This document shows positions 6,647 to 13,525 of a DNA stretch of 15,435 nt, piece after piece. Origin of the DNA: JAYVYM01 sp046593925 (GTDB lineage Bacteria; Actinomycetota; Actinomycetes; Mycobacteriales; SCTD01); NCBI GenBank assembly GCA_046593925.1, contig JBKJQN010000052.1:1-15435 (forward strand), given 5' to 3'. The translations under genes were made by a program, and so were the position numbers. The notes under the pieces were generated by a model. It was not told where the DNA came from, ran no database searches, and was given only the letters and a program-made list of their open reading frames with translations. The first letter of the stretch is position 1, and every line of letters starts with the position of its first letter.

Positions 6647-7857
6647 GCCGCACCAGCGACTGGCAGGCCCGGTGGGACGCCGCTCTGATGGCCAACTACG
6701 GCACGCCGAGCGTCGTGCTTGCCCGCGGCGAGGGCGCCACCGTCTGGGACGTCGACGGCCGCGAGTACCTCGACCTGTACGCCGGGATCGCCGTCAACGC
6801 GCTCGGCCACGCCCACCCCGCCATCCGCGAGGCCGTCGACCGGCAGCTCGCCGTCCTCGGCCACGTCAGCAACTTCGTCGTGACCGGACCGGTCGTGCTG
6901 CTCGCGGAGCGGCTCAAGGCGCTCACCGGCGCGGACCGGGTGTTGTTCACCAACTCCGGTGCGGAGGCCAACGAGGCCGCCCTGAAGATCGCCCGGCGGC
7001 TGCGGCCCGGCGGTGGCTTCGTCGCCTGCGAGGGCGCCTTCCACGGCCGGACGATGGGCGCGCTGGCCATCACCGGCCAGCCGGCCAAGCGGACGCCCTT
7101 CGAGCCACTGCCCGGTCCGGTCACCTTCGTCCCGTACGGCGACGCCGAGGCCCTTTCCGCCGCCGTCACCGAGCGGACGGCTTCCGTGGTGCTCGAGCCG
7201 GTGCTCGGCGAGGCCGGCGTCGTCGTACCGCCGGCCGGGTTTCTCGAAGCGGCCCGGGCCACCTGCGACCGGGCCGGCGCGCTGCTGCACCTGGACGAGG
7301 TGCAGGGCGGGATCGGCCGGGCCGGCGCCTGGCTGTCGTCCTACGTCGTCGCGCCCGGGGTGCACGGGGACGTCGTCACCCTCGCGAAGGGGCTCGGTGG
7401 CGGGCTGCCGATCGGCGCCGTGCTGGCCCGCGGCGCTGCTGCGACCGCTCTGCGGCCGGGTGACCACGGCACGACGTTCGGCGGCGGGCCGGTGGTCTGC
7501 GCCGCGGCGCTCGCCGTCCTGGACGTCATCGAGCGCGACGGCCTGCTCGACGCCGCCAGCAAGCTCGGGGAGCGGCTGCGCAGCGGCATCGAGGCGCTCG
7601 GTCACCCGCTGGTCGCGGGCGTCCGCGGTGCCGGGCTCTGGCTCGGGGTCGTGCTGACTGCACCGGTGGCGGTGCTGGTCGAGCAGCAGGCCCGCGCCGC
7701 AGGCTTTCTGCTGAACGCGCCCGGTCCCGACGTGCTGCGGCTCGCTCCGCCGCTGGTGCTCACCGAGGCCCAGGTCGAGGCGTTCCTGGCCGCCCTGCCC
7801 GGCATCCTGGACCGGGTGCTGGCCGGCCCACCGGCCCCGGATCCCAGTCAGCCGTGA
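6643..7857 (+). CDS. argD: Acetylornithine aminotransferase
   Basis: A 404-residue class III, PLP-dependent aminotransferase that converts N-acetylglutamate semialdehyde and glutamate to N-acetylornithine. Such enzymes sometimes also act in lysine synthesis as succinyl-diaminopimelate aminotransferase. Motifs: TNSGAEANEAALKIAR (103-118), FHGRTMGAL, the PLP-nitrogen-binding Asp218 in HLDEVQ, and the Schiff-base Lys249 in TLAKGLGGGLPIGAV. TTFGGGPVVCAAAL follows. The common EPxQGEGG and DEVQTGIGRTG motifs read EPVLGEAGV and DEVQGGIGRAG here, mild departures away from the PLP lysine. The C-terminus is of normal length, so the protein is not truncated by the small gene that overlaps its stop (GTGA at 7854-7857). 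Confidence 0.95.
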   Translation: MSRTSDWQARWDAALMANYGTPSVVLARGEGATVWDVDGREYLDLYAGIAVNALGHAHPAIREAVDRQLAVLGHVSNFVVTGPVVLLAERLKALTGADRVLFTNSGAEANEAALKIARRLRPGGGFVACEGAFHGRTMGALAITGQPAKRTPFEPLPGPVTFVPYGDAEALSAAVTERTASVVLEPVLGEAGVVVPPAGFLEAARATCDRAGALLHLDEVQGGIGRAGAWLSSYVVAPGVHGDVVTLAKGLGGGLPIGAVLARGAAATALRPGDHGTTFGGGPVVCAAALAVLDVIERDGLLDAASKLGERLRSGIEALGHPLVAGVRGAGLWLGVVLTAPVAVLVEQQARAAGFLLNAPGPDVLRLAPPLVLTEAQVEAFLAALPGILDRVLAGPPAPDPSQP

Positions 7858-8093
7858 CCTCCACCCGCGGCCTGGACCTGATGATGCCCGACCTCGGCGG
7901 TGGCCGGGTCCTTGCCGAGGTGCGCGTCGACCCGACGCCCGCCGCCACCGCGGTCGTCGTCGTGACGGGCGAGGTTGACGAAGCCGTGAGGATGGGTCAG
8001 CTGCTCGGCGAGCGGTCCGTGTTCGTCAAACCATCCGTCGTCGCGGAGCTACTGCACCGCGTCGCAACCCTGACCGGAGGCCCACCCCTGTGA
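7854..8093 (+). CDS. Small protein resembling the C-terminal half of a response-regulator receiver domain
   Basis: A 79-residue protein between argD and argF. It matches the second half of a CheY-like receiver domain. DLMMPDLGGG carries the presumed phospho-acceptor Asp8, VVVVTGE the switch Thr38, and VFVKP the conserved Lys59-Pro60. The Asp-Thr spacing is 30 residues and the Thr-Lys spacing 21, close to 30 and 22 in CheY. The first half of the fold is absent, including the acidic pair that binds magnesium. The frame upstream of GTG 7854 lies within argD and shows no receiver-like sequence. No output domain follows. GTGA overlaps at both ends couple it to argD and argF, and its third-position GC is still high (about 80%), arguing against recent junk. 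It may be a relic or a mini-protein with a binding role. No function is claimed. Confidence 0.65.
   Translation: MTSTRGLDLMMPDLGGGRVLAEVRVDPTPAATAVVVVTGEVDEAVRMGQLLGERSVFVKPSVVAELLHRVATLTGGPPL
8076..8080 (+). promoter_or_regulatory. Ribosome binding site of argF
   Basis: GGAGG lies 9 nt upstream of GTG 8090, inside the last codons of the receiver-like gene. It supports the GTG start of argF and shows that argF can be initiated independently of coupling. Confidence 0.65.
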
Positions 8094-8998
8094 CCCGCCA
8101 CTTCGTCGCCGACGACGACCTGACACCCGCCGAGCAGGCTGCCGTGCTCGACCGCGCCGCCGCCTACAAGGCCGACCGGTACGCGACGCGGCACGTGCTC
8201 GCCGGGCGGGCGGTCGCCGTGGTCTTCGAAAAGCCCAGCACCCGCACCCGGTTGTCGTTCGAGGTCGGCATCGCCGAGCTGGGCGCCCACCCGGTCGTCA
8301 TCGACGCCGCCACCACCCAGCTCGGCCGCGGCGAGACGATCGAGGACACCGCCCGGGTGCTCAGCCGGTACGTCTCGGCGATCGTCATCCGCACCTTCGG
8401 GCAGGACCGGATCACCGGGCTCGCCGCCGCCAGCGACGTCCCCGTCGTCAACGCCCTCACCGACGCCTACCACCCCTGCCAGGTGCTCGCCGATCTGCAG
8501 ACGATCCGCGAGCGCAAGGGCCACACCGAAGATCTGGTACTCACCTACCTCGGCGACGGTGCCAACAACATGGCGCACAGCCTGCTGCTCGGCGGCGCGA
8601 TGGCCGGCATGGACGTACGCATCGGAGCGCCGGCCGGTTATCTGCCCGACGCGGCCGTCGTCGAGCGGGCCCGGTCGTACGGCACGCAGGTGCTGGTCAC
8701 CAGCGACCCGCGCGAGGCCGTCGATGGCGCCGACGTCCTGACCACCGACGTCTGGGTCTCGATGGGCATGCAGGGCGAGGCCGAGCGGCGTCGCGACCTG
8801 GCCCCGTACGCCCTCGACGAGGCGGCGCTGGCCGCGGCCGGCAAGGACGCCATGGTCCTGCACTGCCTGCCCGCCCACCGGGGCGAGGAGATCGCCGCCG
8901 CCGTCATCGACGGGCCGCAGTCGGCGGTGTGGGACGAGGCGGAGAACCGGCTGCACGCGCAGAAGGCGCTGCTGGCGTTCCTGCTGGAGCAGTCGTGA
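8090..8998 (+). CDS. argF: Ornithine carbamoyltransferase, anabolic
   Basis: A 302-residue enzyme that joins carbamoyl phosphate and ornithine to give citrulline, usually as a cytosolic trimer. The carbamoyl-phosphate loop FEKPSTRTR is at residues 46-54 (STRTR 50-54). Next is ALTDAYHPCQ, with HPCQ at 128-131. The ornithine-binding SMG loop is at 224-226 and the catalytic HCLP at 258-261, continuing as AHRGEE. All key residues are intact. Its place in a biosynthetic cluster, with no arginine deiminase or carbamate kinase nearby, argues for the anabolic rather than the catabolic enzyme. It begins at GTG 8090 over the stop of the receiver-like gene and ends in a GTGA overlap with argR. Confidence 0.97.
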   Translation: MTRHFVADDDLTPAEQAAVLDRAAAYKADRYATRHVLAGRAVAVVFEKPSTRTRLSFEVGIAELGAHPVVIDAATTQLGRGETIEDTARVLSRYVSAIVIRTFGQDRITGLAAASDVPVVNALTDAYHPCQVLADLQTIRERKGHTEDLVLTYLGDGANNMAHSLLLGGAMAGMDVRIGAPAGYLPDAAVVERARSYGTQVLVTSDPREAVDGADVLTTDVWVSMGMQGEAERRRDLAPYALDEAALAAAGKDAMVLHCLPAHRGEEIAAAVIDGPQSAVWDEAENRLHAQKALLAFLLEQS

Positions 8999-9525
8999 GC
9001 GCTCAGCCCGTCAGCACCGTCCCGCTCACCAAAGCAGCCCGCCAGGCCCGGGTCGCCGAGCTGCTGGCGGCCCGGGCGGTCGCCAGCCAGACCGAGCTGG
9101 GCCAGCTGCTCGCGGGCGCGGGCGTATCGGTGACCCAGGCGACCGTCAGCCGTGACCTCGAGGAGCTCGGGGCCGTCAAGGTCCGGACCACCGCCGGCAT
9201 GGCGTACGCGCTGCCGCCCGAGGGCCAGCCGCGGGCGGGCACCAGCGAGGCCGTCGACGCCCGGCTCGGCAGGCTGCTCGAGGAGCTGCTGGTCTCGGCG
9301 GAGGCCACCGGCGGCCTGGTCGTGCTGCGGACGCCCCCCGGCGGCGCCCACCTGCTCGGTTCGGCGTTGGACCGCGCCGGGCTGCCCGAGGTCGCCGGCA
9401 CCGTCGCCGGCGACGACACCGTCCTGCTCGTCCCCCGGACCCCGGCCACGCCGGTGGCCGGATCCCTCGCCATCCGCCTGCTGCGCCTCGCGGAGGGCCG
9501 ACCCCTGGAAGGCAGTCAGCCATGA
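8995..9525 (+). CDS. argR: Arginine repressor ArgR
   Basis: A 176-residue ArgR, the hexameric DNA-binding regulator that uses arginine as co-repressor. The N-terminal winged helix covers about residues 12-75, with recognition helix VTQATVSRDLEELGAVKV (46-63). The C-terminal oligomerisation and arginine-binding domain spans about 95-165, with GGLVVLRTPPGGAHLLGSALD and GTVAGDDTVLLV (135-146). The adjacent Asp pair at 140-141 is expected to contact arginine. The GTG 8995 start lies in the argF stop and has GGAG 5 nt upstream. An earlier in-frame GTG at 8929 would lie deep inside argF and is unlikely. Being encoded in the cluster it should repress, ArgR is probably autoregulated through the argC promoter, where a candidate operator lies at 3524-3541. 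Confidence 0.96.
   Translation: MSAQPVSTVPLTKAARQARVAELLAARAVASQTELGQLLAGAGVSVTQATVSRDLEELGAVKVRTTAGMAYALPPEGQPRAGTSEAVDARLGRLLEELLVSAEATGGLVVLRTPPGGAHLLGSALDRAGLPEVAGTVAGDDTVLLVPRTPATPVAGSLAIRLLRLAEGRPLEGSQP
9507..9512 (+). promoter_or_regulatory. Ribosome binding site of argG
   Basis: GGAAGG lies 9 nt before ATG 9522, within the 3' end of argR, and supports that start. Confidence 0.6.
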
Positions 9526-10727
9526 CCGACCGCATCGTCCTGGCGTACAGCGGAGGGCTCGACACCTCCGTCGCCATCGGCTGGATCGCCGCCGAAACCG
9601 GCGCCGAGGTCGTCGCGGTGGCCGCCGACGTCGGCCAGGGCGGCGAGGACCTCGAGGTCATCAGGCAGCGCGCACTGGCCTGCGGCGCGGTCGAGGCCGT
9701 CGTCGCCGACGTGCGCGACGAGTACGCCGACGACTTCTGCCTGCCGGCTCTGCAAGCCAACGCGCTCTACATGGGCCGCTACCCGCTGGTGTCCGCGCTG
9801 TCCCGGCCGTTGATCGTCAAGCACCTGGTGAAGGCCGCCCGCGACCACGGCGCCTCGACCGTCGCGCACGGCTGCACCGGCAAGGGCAACGACCAGGTCC
9901 GCTTCGAGGTGGGCATCGGCGCGCTCGCCCCCGAGCTGCGCTGCATCGCGCCGGTCCGCGACTCCGGGATGACCCGCGACAAGGCGATCGCGTTCGCCCA
10001 CGAGAAGGGCCTGCCCATCGACGTGGACAGGAAGTCGCCCTACTCCATCGACCAGAACGTGTGGGGCCGCGCGGTGGAGACCGGTTTCCTGGAGGACCCG
10101 TGGAACGCGCCGATCGAGGACGTCTACAGCTACACGCAGGAGCCCGGCACGGCCCCCGGTCCCGACGAGCTGACGCTCACCTTCACCGCGGGCCGCCCCA
10201 CCGCCATCGACGGCCGGGCCGTGACGGTGCTGCAGGCGATCGAGGAGCTCAACCGCCGGGCCGGCAGGCAGGGCGTCGGGAGGCTCGACATGGTCGAGGA
10301 CCGCCTGGTCGGCATCAAGAGCCGCGAGGTGTACGAGGTGCCCGGCGCGCAGGTCCTCATCACCGCGCACCAGGAGCTGGAGAACCTCACCGTCGAGCGC
10401 GACCTGGCCCGCTTCAAGCGCACCGTCGAGCAGCGCTGGGCCGAGCTGGTCTACGACGGCCTGTGGTTCAGCCCGCTCAAGCGCGCCCTCGACGAGTTCG
10501 TCCGCAGCTCGCAGGAGCACGTGACCGGGGAGATCCGGCTGACCCTGTCGCACGGGACCTGCACGGTCAGCGGCCGGCGCAGCGACGCCTCGCTGTACGA
10601 CTTCGAGCTCGCCACGTACGACGCCGGCGACACGTTCGACCAGTCGCTCGCCAAGGGCTTCGTCGAGCTGTGGGGGATGCCCAGCAAGCTGGCCGCGGCC
10701 CGGGACATCCGGCTGCAGCAGCGGTGA
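9522..10727 (+). CDS. argG: Argininosuccinate synthase
   Basis: A 401-residue, full-length enzyme that condenses citrulline and aspartate with ATP to form argininosuccinate. The N-type ATP pyrophosphatase P-loop AYSGGLDTS is at residues 8-16. HGCTGKGNDQVRFE, the citrulline and aspartate binding segment, lies near 115-128. SPYSIDQNVWGRA and the C-terminal multimerisation region (SLAKGFVELWGMPSK) are also typical. ATG 9522 overlaps the argR stop as ATGA, and a GGAAGG site lies upstream. The stop overlaps the GTG of argH (GTGA at 10724-10727), so the last two pathway enzymes are translationally coupled. Confidence 0.97.
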   Translation: MTDRIVLAYSGGLDTSVAIGWIAAETGAEVVAVAADVGQGGEDLEVIRQRALACGAVEAVVADVRDEYADDFCLPALQANALYMGRYPLVSALSRPLIVKHLVKAARDHGASTVAHGCTGKGNDQVRFEVGIGALAPELRCIAPVRDSGMTRDKAIAFAHEKGLPIDVDRKSPYSIDQNVWGRAVETGFLEDPWNAPIEDVYSYTQEPGTAPGPDELTLTFTAGRPTAIDGRAVTVLQAIEELNRRAGRQGVGRLDMVEDRLVGIKSREVYEVPGAQVLITAHQELENLTVERDLARFKRTVEQRWAELVYDGLWFSPLKRALDEFVRSSQEHVTGEIRLTLSHGTCTVSGRRSDASLYDFELATYDAGDTFDQSLAKGFVELWGMPSKLAAARDIRLQQR

Positions 10728-12133
10728 GGGCCAGCCTGTGGGGCGGGCGGTTCGAGGGTGGGCCCGCCGAGGCCCTGGCTCGGCTGTCGGTGAGCGTGCA
10801 CTTCGACTGGCGGCTCGCGCCGTACGACCTGCTGGGCAGCCGCGCACACGCCCGGGTGCTGCACCGCGCCGGACTGCTGACCGCCGACGAGCTGCCACGG
10901 ATGCTGGGCGCGCTCGACGAGCTCGGCCACGAGGTCGCTGACGGGACGTTCGCACCGACGGTGGCTGACGAGGATGTGCACACCGCGCTGGAGCGTGGGC
11001 TGCTGGACAAGCTCGGCGGCCTCGGCGGAAAGCTGCGCGCCGGCCGGTCGCGCAACGACCAGGTCGCCACCGACCTGCGGCTGTACCTGCGCGACCACGT
11101 ACGGCAGCTGGCCGGCCGGGTCACCGAGCTCGAGCAGGCCCTGCTCGGGCAGGCCGAAAGGCATCTCGACACCCCCGCGCCGGGCATGACGCACTTGCAG
11201 CACGCCCAGCCGGTGCTGTTCGCCCACCAGCTGCTCGCCCACGTGCAGCCGCTGGTCCGCGACGTCGCCCGGCTACGCGACTGGGACGCCCGTACGTCGG
11301 TCAGCCCGCTGGGCTCCGGGGCGCTGGCCGGCTCGTCGCTGCCGCTCGACCCGCTCGCGACGGCCGCAGAGCTCGGCTTTTCTGCGGCGGCCGCCAACTC
11401 GATGGACGCGGTGTCCGACCGAGACTTCGTCTGCGAGTTCCTGTTCTGCGCTGCACTTCTGGGTGTGCACCTGTCGCGCCTGGGAGAGGAGGTCGTGCTG
11501 TGGAACACCACCGAGTTCGGCTGGGTGACCCTCGACGACGCCTTCTCGACCGGCTCGTCGATCATGCCGCAGAAGAAGAACCCGGACATCGCCGAGCTGG
11601 CCCGCGGCAAGGCCGGCCGGCTGATCGGGCACGTCGCCGGTTCGCTGGCGATGCTCAAGGGCTTGCCGCTCACCTACGACCGCGACATGCAGGAGGCGCA
11701 GGAGCCGTGCTTCGATGCCGTCGAGACGTTGCTGCTCGTGCTGCCGGCGATGGCCGGCATGATCGCGACGATGACCGTGCACGCCGACGTCCTGGAACGC
11801 TCCGCACCACTGGGCTTTGCGCTTGCGACCGACGTGGCCGAGCAGCTCGTCAGGGACGGGGTTCCGTTCCGCGAGGCGCACGAGGCCGTAGGCCAGCTGG
11901 TGGTGTGGTGCACGGCCAACGGCAAGGACCTGGCCGAGGCGACCGATGCCGAGCTCGCGGCCGTCAGCCCGCACCTGTCACCGGACATCCGCGCCGTGCT
12001 GGATGTCCGCGGGGCGATCGCGAGCCGCTCGGCCTTCGGCGGCACCTCGCCCGACCGCGTCGCGGAGCAGCTCGCCGACCTGCGCGCCGAGCTGGTCACC
12101 CAGCAGCAGTGGTCGGCAGCCGCGCACTCCTGA
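10724..12133 (+). CDS. argH: Argininosuccinate lyase
   Basis: A 469-residue member of the fumarase/aspartase superfamily that splits argininosuccinate into arginine and fumarate. It works as a homotetramer with shared active sites. The N-terminus SLWGGRFEGG is typical of bacterial ArgH. RSRNDQ is at 108-113, the Thr156-His157 pair (MTHLQHAQP) belongs to conserved region 2, and the superfamily signature GSSIMPQKKNP is at 277-287, with the probable catalytic Ser279. GTG 10724 was chosen because it sits in the argG stop and matches the family start; there is no strong Shine-Dalgarno site, so coupling is likely. The frame stays open far upstream through argG, but that part shows no homology. It is the last arginine gene, followed by an overlapping DNA repair gene. 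Confidence 0.96.
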   Translation: MRASLWGGRFEGGPAEALARLSVSVHFDWRLAPYDLLGSRAHARVLHRAGLLTADELPRMLGALDELGHEVADGTFAPTVADEDVHTALERGLLDKLGGLGGKLRAGRSRNDQVATDLRLYLRDHVRQLAGRVTELEQALLGQAERHLDTPAPGMTHLQHAQPVLFAHQLLAHVQPLVRDVARLRDWDARTSVSPLGSGALAGSSLPLDPLATAAELGFSAAAANSMDAVSDRDFVCEFLFCAALLGVHLSRLGEEVVLWNTTEFGWVTLDDAFSTGSSIMPQKKNPDIAELARGKAGRLIGHVAGSLAMLKGLPLTYDRDMQEAQEPCFDAVETLLLVLPAMAGMIATMTVHADVLERSAPLGFALATDVAEQLVRDGVPFREAHEAVGQLVVWCTANGKDLAEATDAELAAVSPHLSPDIRAVLDVRGAIASRSAFGGTSPDRVAEQLADLRAELVTQQQWSAAAHS

Positions 12134-12711
12134 GCGGACCGGTGCAGGACGTCGCACCGCGACTGCTCGGGGCGCTGCTGACCACCGGCGGCGTCACCGT
12201 GCGCCTCGTCGAGGTCGAGGCGTACGCAGGAGCAGACGACCCGGGCTCGCACGCCTTCCGGGGCCGGACACCCCGAACCGAGGTGATGTTCGGGCCGGCC
12301 GGCCACGCGTACGTCTACTTCACCTACGGCATGCACTGGTGCCTCAACGTCGTCACCGGTCCGGCCGGCACGGCCTCGGCGGTGCTGCTGCGTGCCGGCG
12401 AGGTGGTTGACGGGCTGGCTGCCGCCCGGGCGCGGCGCCCCGGGATTCACGACCGCGACCTGTGCCGCGGGCCCGCCCGGCTGACCCGGGCCCTGGGCCT
12501 GACTGGCGATGAGGGCGGCCTGGACCTGCTCGGGCCCTCCTCGCCCGTCCGGCTCGTGGTTGCGGCCGCGGCTGGGGCTCTGGTGCGCACCGGCCCGCGG
12601 GTCGGGGTCGCCGGAGCAGGCGCCGCGACACCGTGGCGGTACTGGCTCGACGGGGATCCGGCCGTGTCGCCGTACCGTCCGGCTGTGCCCCGTCGACGCC
12701 GCAGCGCATGA
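12109..12711 (+). CDS. mpg: 3-methyladenine DNA glycosylase, AAG/Mpg family
   Basis: About 200 residues, close to the usual bacterial size. The AAG-type glycosylase removes alkylated purines such as 3-methyladenine, starting base excision repair. Motifs are VRLVEVEAYAGADDPGSHA with catalytic Glu37, RGRTPRTEVMFGPAGHAYVYFTYGMHWCLNVV (intercalating and base-pocket region), AVLLRAGE, and near the C-terminus GPRVGV followed by PWRYW. The start is uncertain. GTG 12109 overlaps argH by 25 nt and covers the family N-terminus (VQDVAPRLLG). GTG 12142 lies after the argH stop but leaves a very short lead-in. Neither has a strong ribosome site. It ends in an ATGA overlap with the next gene. The basic tail PRRRRSA could help DNA contact, but that is speculation. 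Confidence 0.92.
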   Translation: MVGSRALLSGPVQDVAPRLLGALLTTGGVTVRLVEVEAYAGADDPGSHAFRGRTPRTEVMFGPAGHAYVYFTYGMHWCLNVVTGPAGTASAVLLRAGEVVDGLAAARARRPGIHDRDLCRGPARLTRALGLTGDEGGLDLLGPSSPVRLVVAAAAGALVRTGPRVGVAGAGAATPWRYWLDGDPAVSPYRPAVPRRRRSA

Positions 12712-13478
12712 CGTCGCCCTCGCGGCGCCTGGAGGGCCGCGTCGGCGTCGTGACCGGCGCCGGACGCGGGCTCGGCCGGGAGATCTCGCGGGCGTTGGCC
12801 GCCGACGGGATGGGGCTGCTGGTGCTGGCGCGCACCGGGACCGAGGTGCGGGCGCTTGCCGACGAGCTCGAGGCTGCGTACGGGGTCGCGGTTCTGCCTG
12901 CGGCCGTTGACGTGCGCGACGCCGGGGCCGTCGAGCGGGTCGTGGCACACGTGGAGCAACGGCTCGGCCCGGTCGACCTGCTCGTCAACGCCGCGGCCCG
13001 GATCGAGAGCACCGAGCTGCCGTTCTGGCAGGCCGATCCGGCCGAGCTGTGGGAGGTCATCGAGACCAACCTGCGCGGGCCGCTGCTGCTCACCCGGGCG
13101 CTGCTGCCGCAGTTGGTTGCCCGTCGGCACGGCCACGTCGTCAACCTGGCCAGTACGGCCCGGGCGGCGACGCGGACCGGCACGTACTCCGGGTACGCGG
13201 TCTCCAAGCGCGCTCTGACCGTGCTGACCGAGGTGCTCGCCGCGTCGCTGGCCGGTACCGGCGTCGTCGTGCTCGACGTACTGCCCGGCCTGGTCCGTAC
13301 GTCGATGACCGCCGGCATGCCGGTCTGGCGCGACATTCCTGACGGCGGGTGGGATCCCGCGTCCGCCACCACAGAGGTCGTCGTCGACGTGGCCCTCGGC
13401 CTGCACGACGCGGCCGCCGGCGCCGTCCTCGACGCGCCTGCACTGGCCCGGCAGCGGGCCTCTGAGCACAGCGCCTGA
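12708..13478 (+). CDS. Short-chain dehydrogenase/reductase (SDR) family oxidoreductase
   Basis: A 256-residue classical SDR. The cofactor motif TGAGRGLG is at residues 16-23. VNAAA (93-97) replaces the usual NAG. The structural Asn is 121 (TNLRG), the catalytic Ser 149, and Tyr163-xxx-Lys167 (YAVSK) completes the site. Ala-Arg at 41-42 after the second beta strand is compatible with NADP preference, but this is only suggestive. The substrate is unknown. It starts inside the mpg stop (ATGA at 12708-12711), so it is probably co-translated with the DNA glycosylase and the arginine genes. It shares the GRGLGR and NLRG features with the SDR at 2749-3522, but the two differ widely elsewhere, so they are not a recent duplication. 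A 47-nt gap separates it from tyrS. Confidence 0.92.
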   Translation: MTSPSRRLEGRVGVVTGAGRGLGREISRALAADGMGLLVLARTGTEVRALADELEAAYGVAVLPAAVDVRDAGAVERVVAHVEQRLGPVDLLVNAAARIESTELPFWQADPAELWEVIETNLRGPLLLTRALLPQLVARRHGHVVNLASTARAATRTGTYSGYAVSKRALTVLTEVLAASLAGTGVVVLDVLPGLVRTSMTAGMPVWRDIPDGGWDPASATTEVVVDVALGLHDAAAGAVLDAPALARQRASEHSA

Positions 13479-13525
13479 CCGATGACCGATGCGGTGCCGG
13501 CCAGCCCGTGCGGCACGATCGGGCG

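Noticed and set aside
7602..7857. Possible upstream extension of the half receiver domain in the frame overlapping argD
   Set aside because: The frame is open but reads as Gly/Pro/Arg-rich sequence with no receiver-type beta strands or acidic pair, so the missing half is not hidden there.
9152..10723. Apparent N-terminal extension that would make argH a 993-residue fusion protein
   Set aside because: The extra part is the +2-frame shadow of argR and argG, rich in Arg and Gly with no homology. ArgH homology begins at GTG 10724.
13477..13491. Direct repeat GACCGATGACCGATG between the second SDR and tyrS
   Set aside because: A single short duplication with no partner sites or palindromic structure; nothing links it to regulation.
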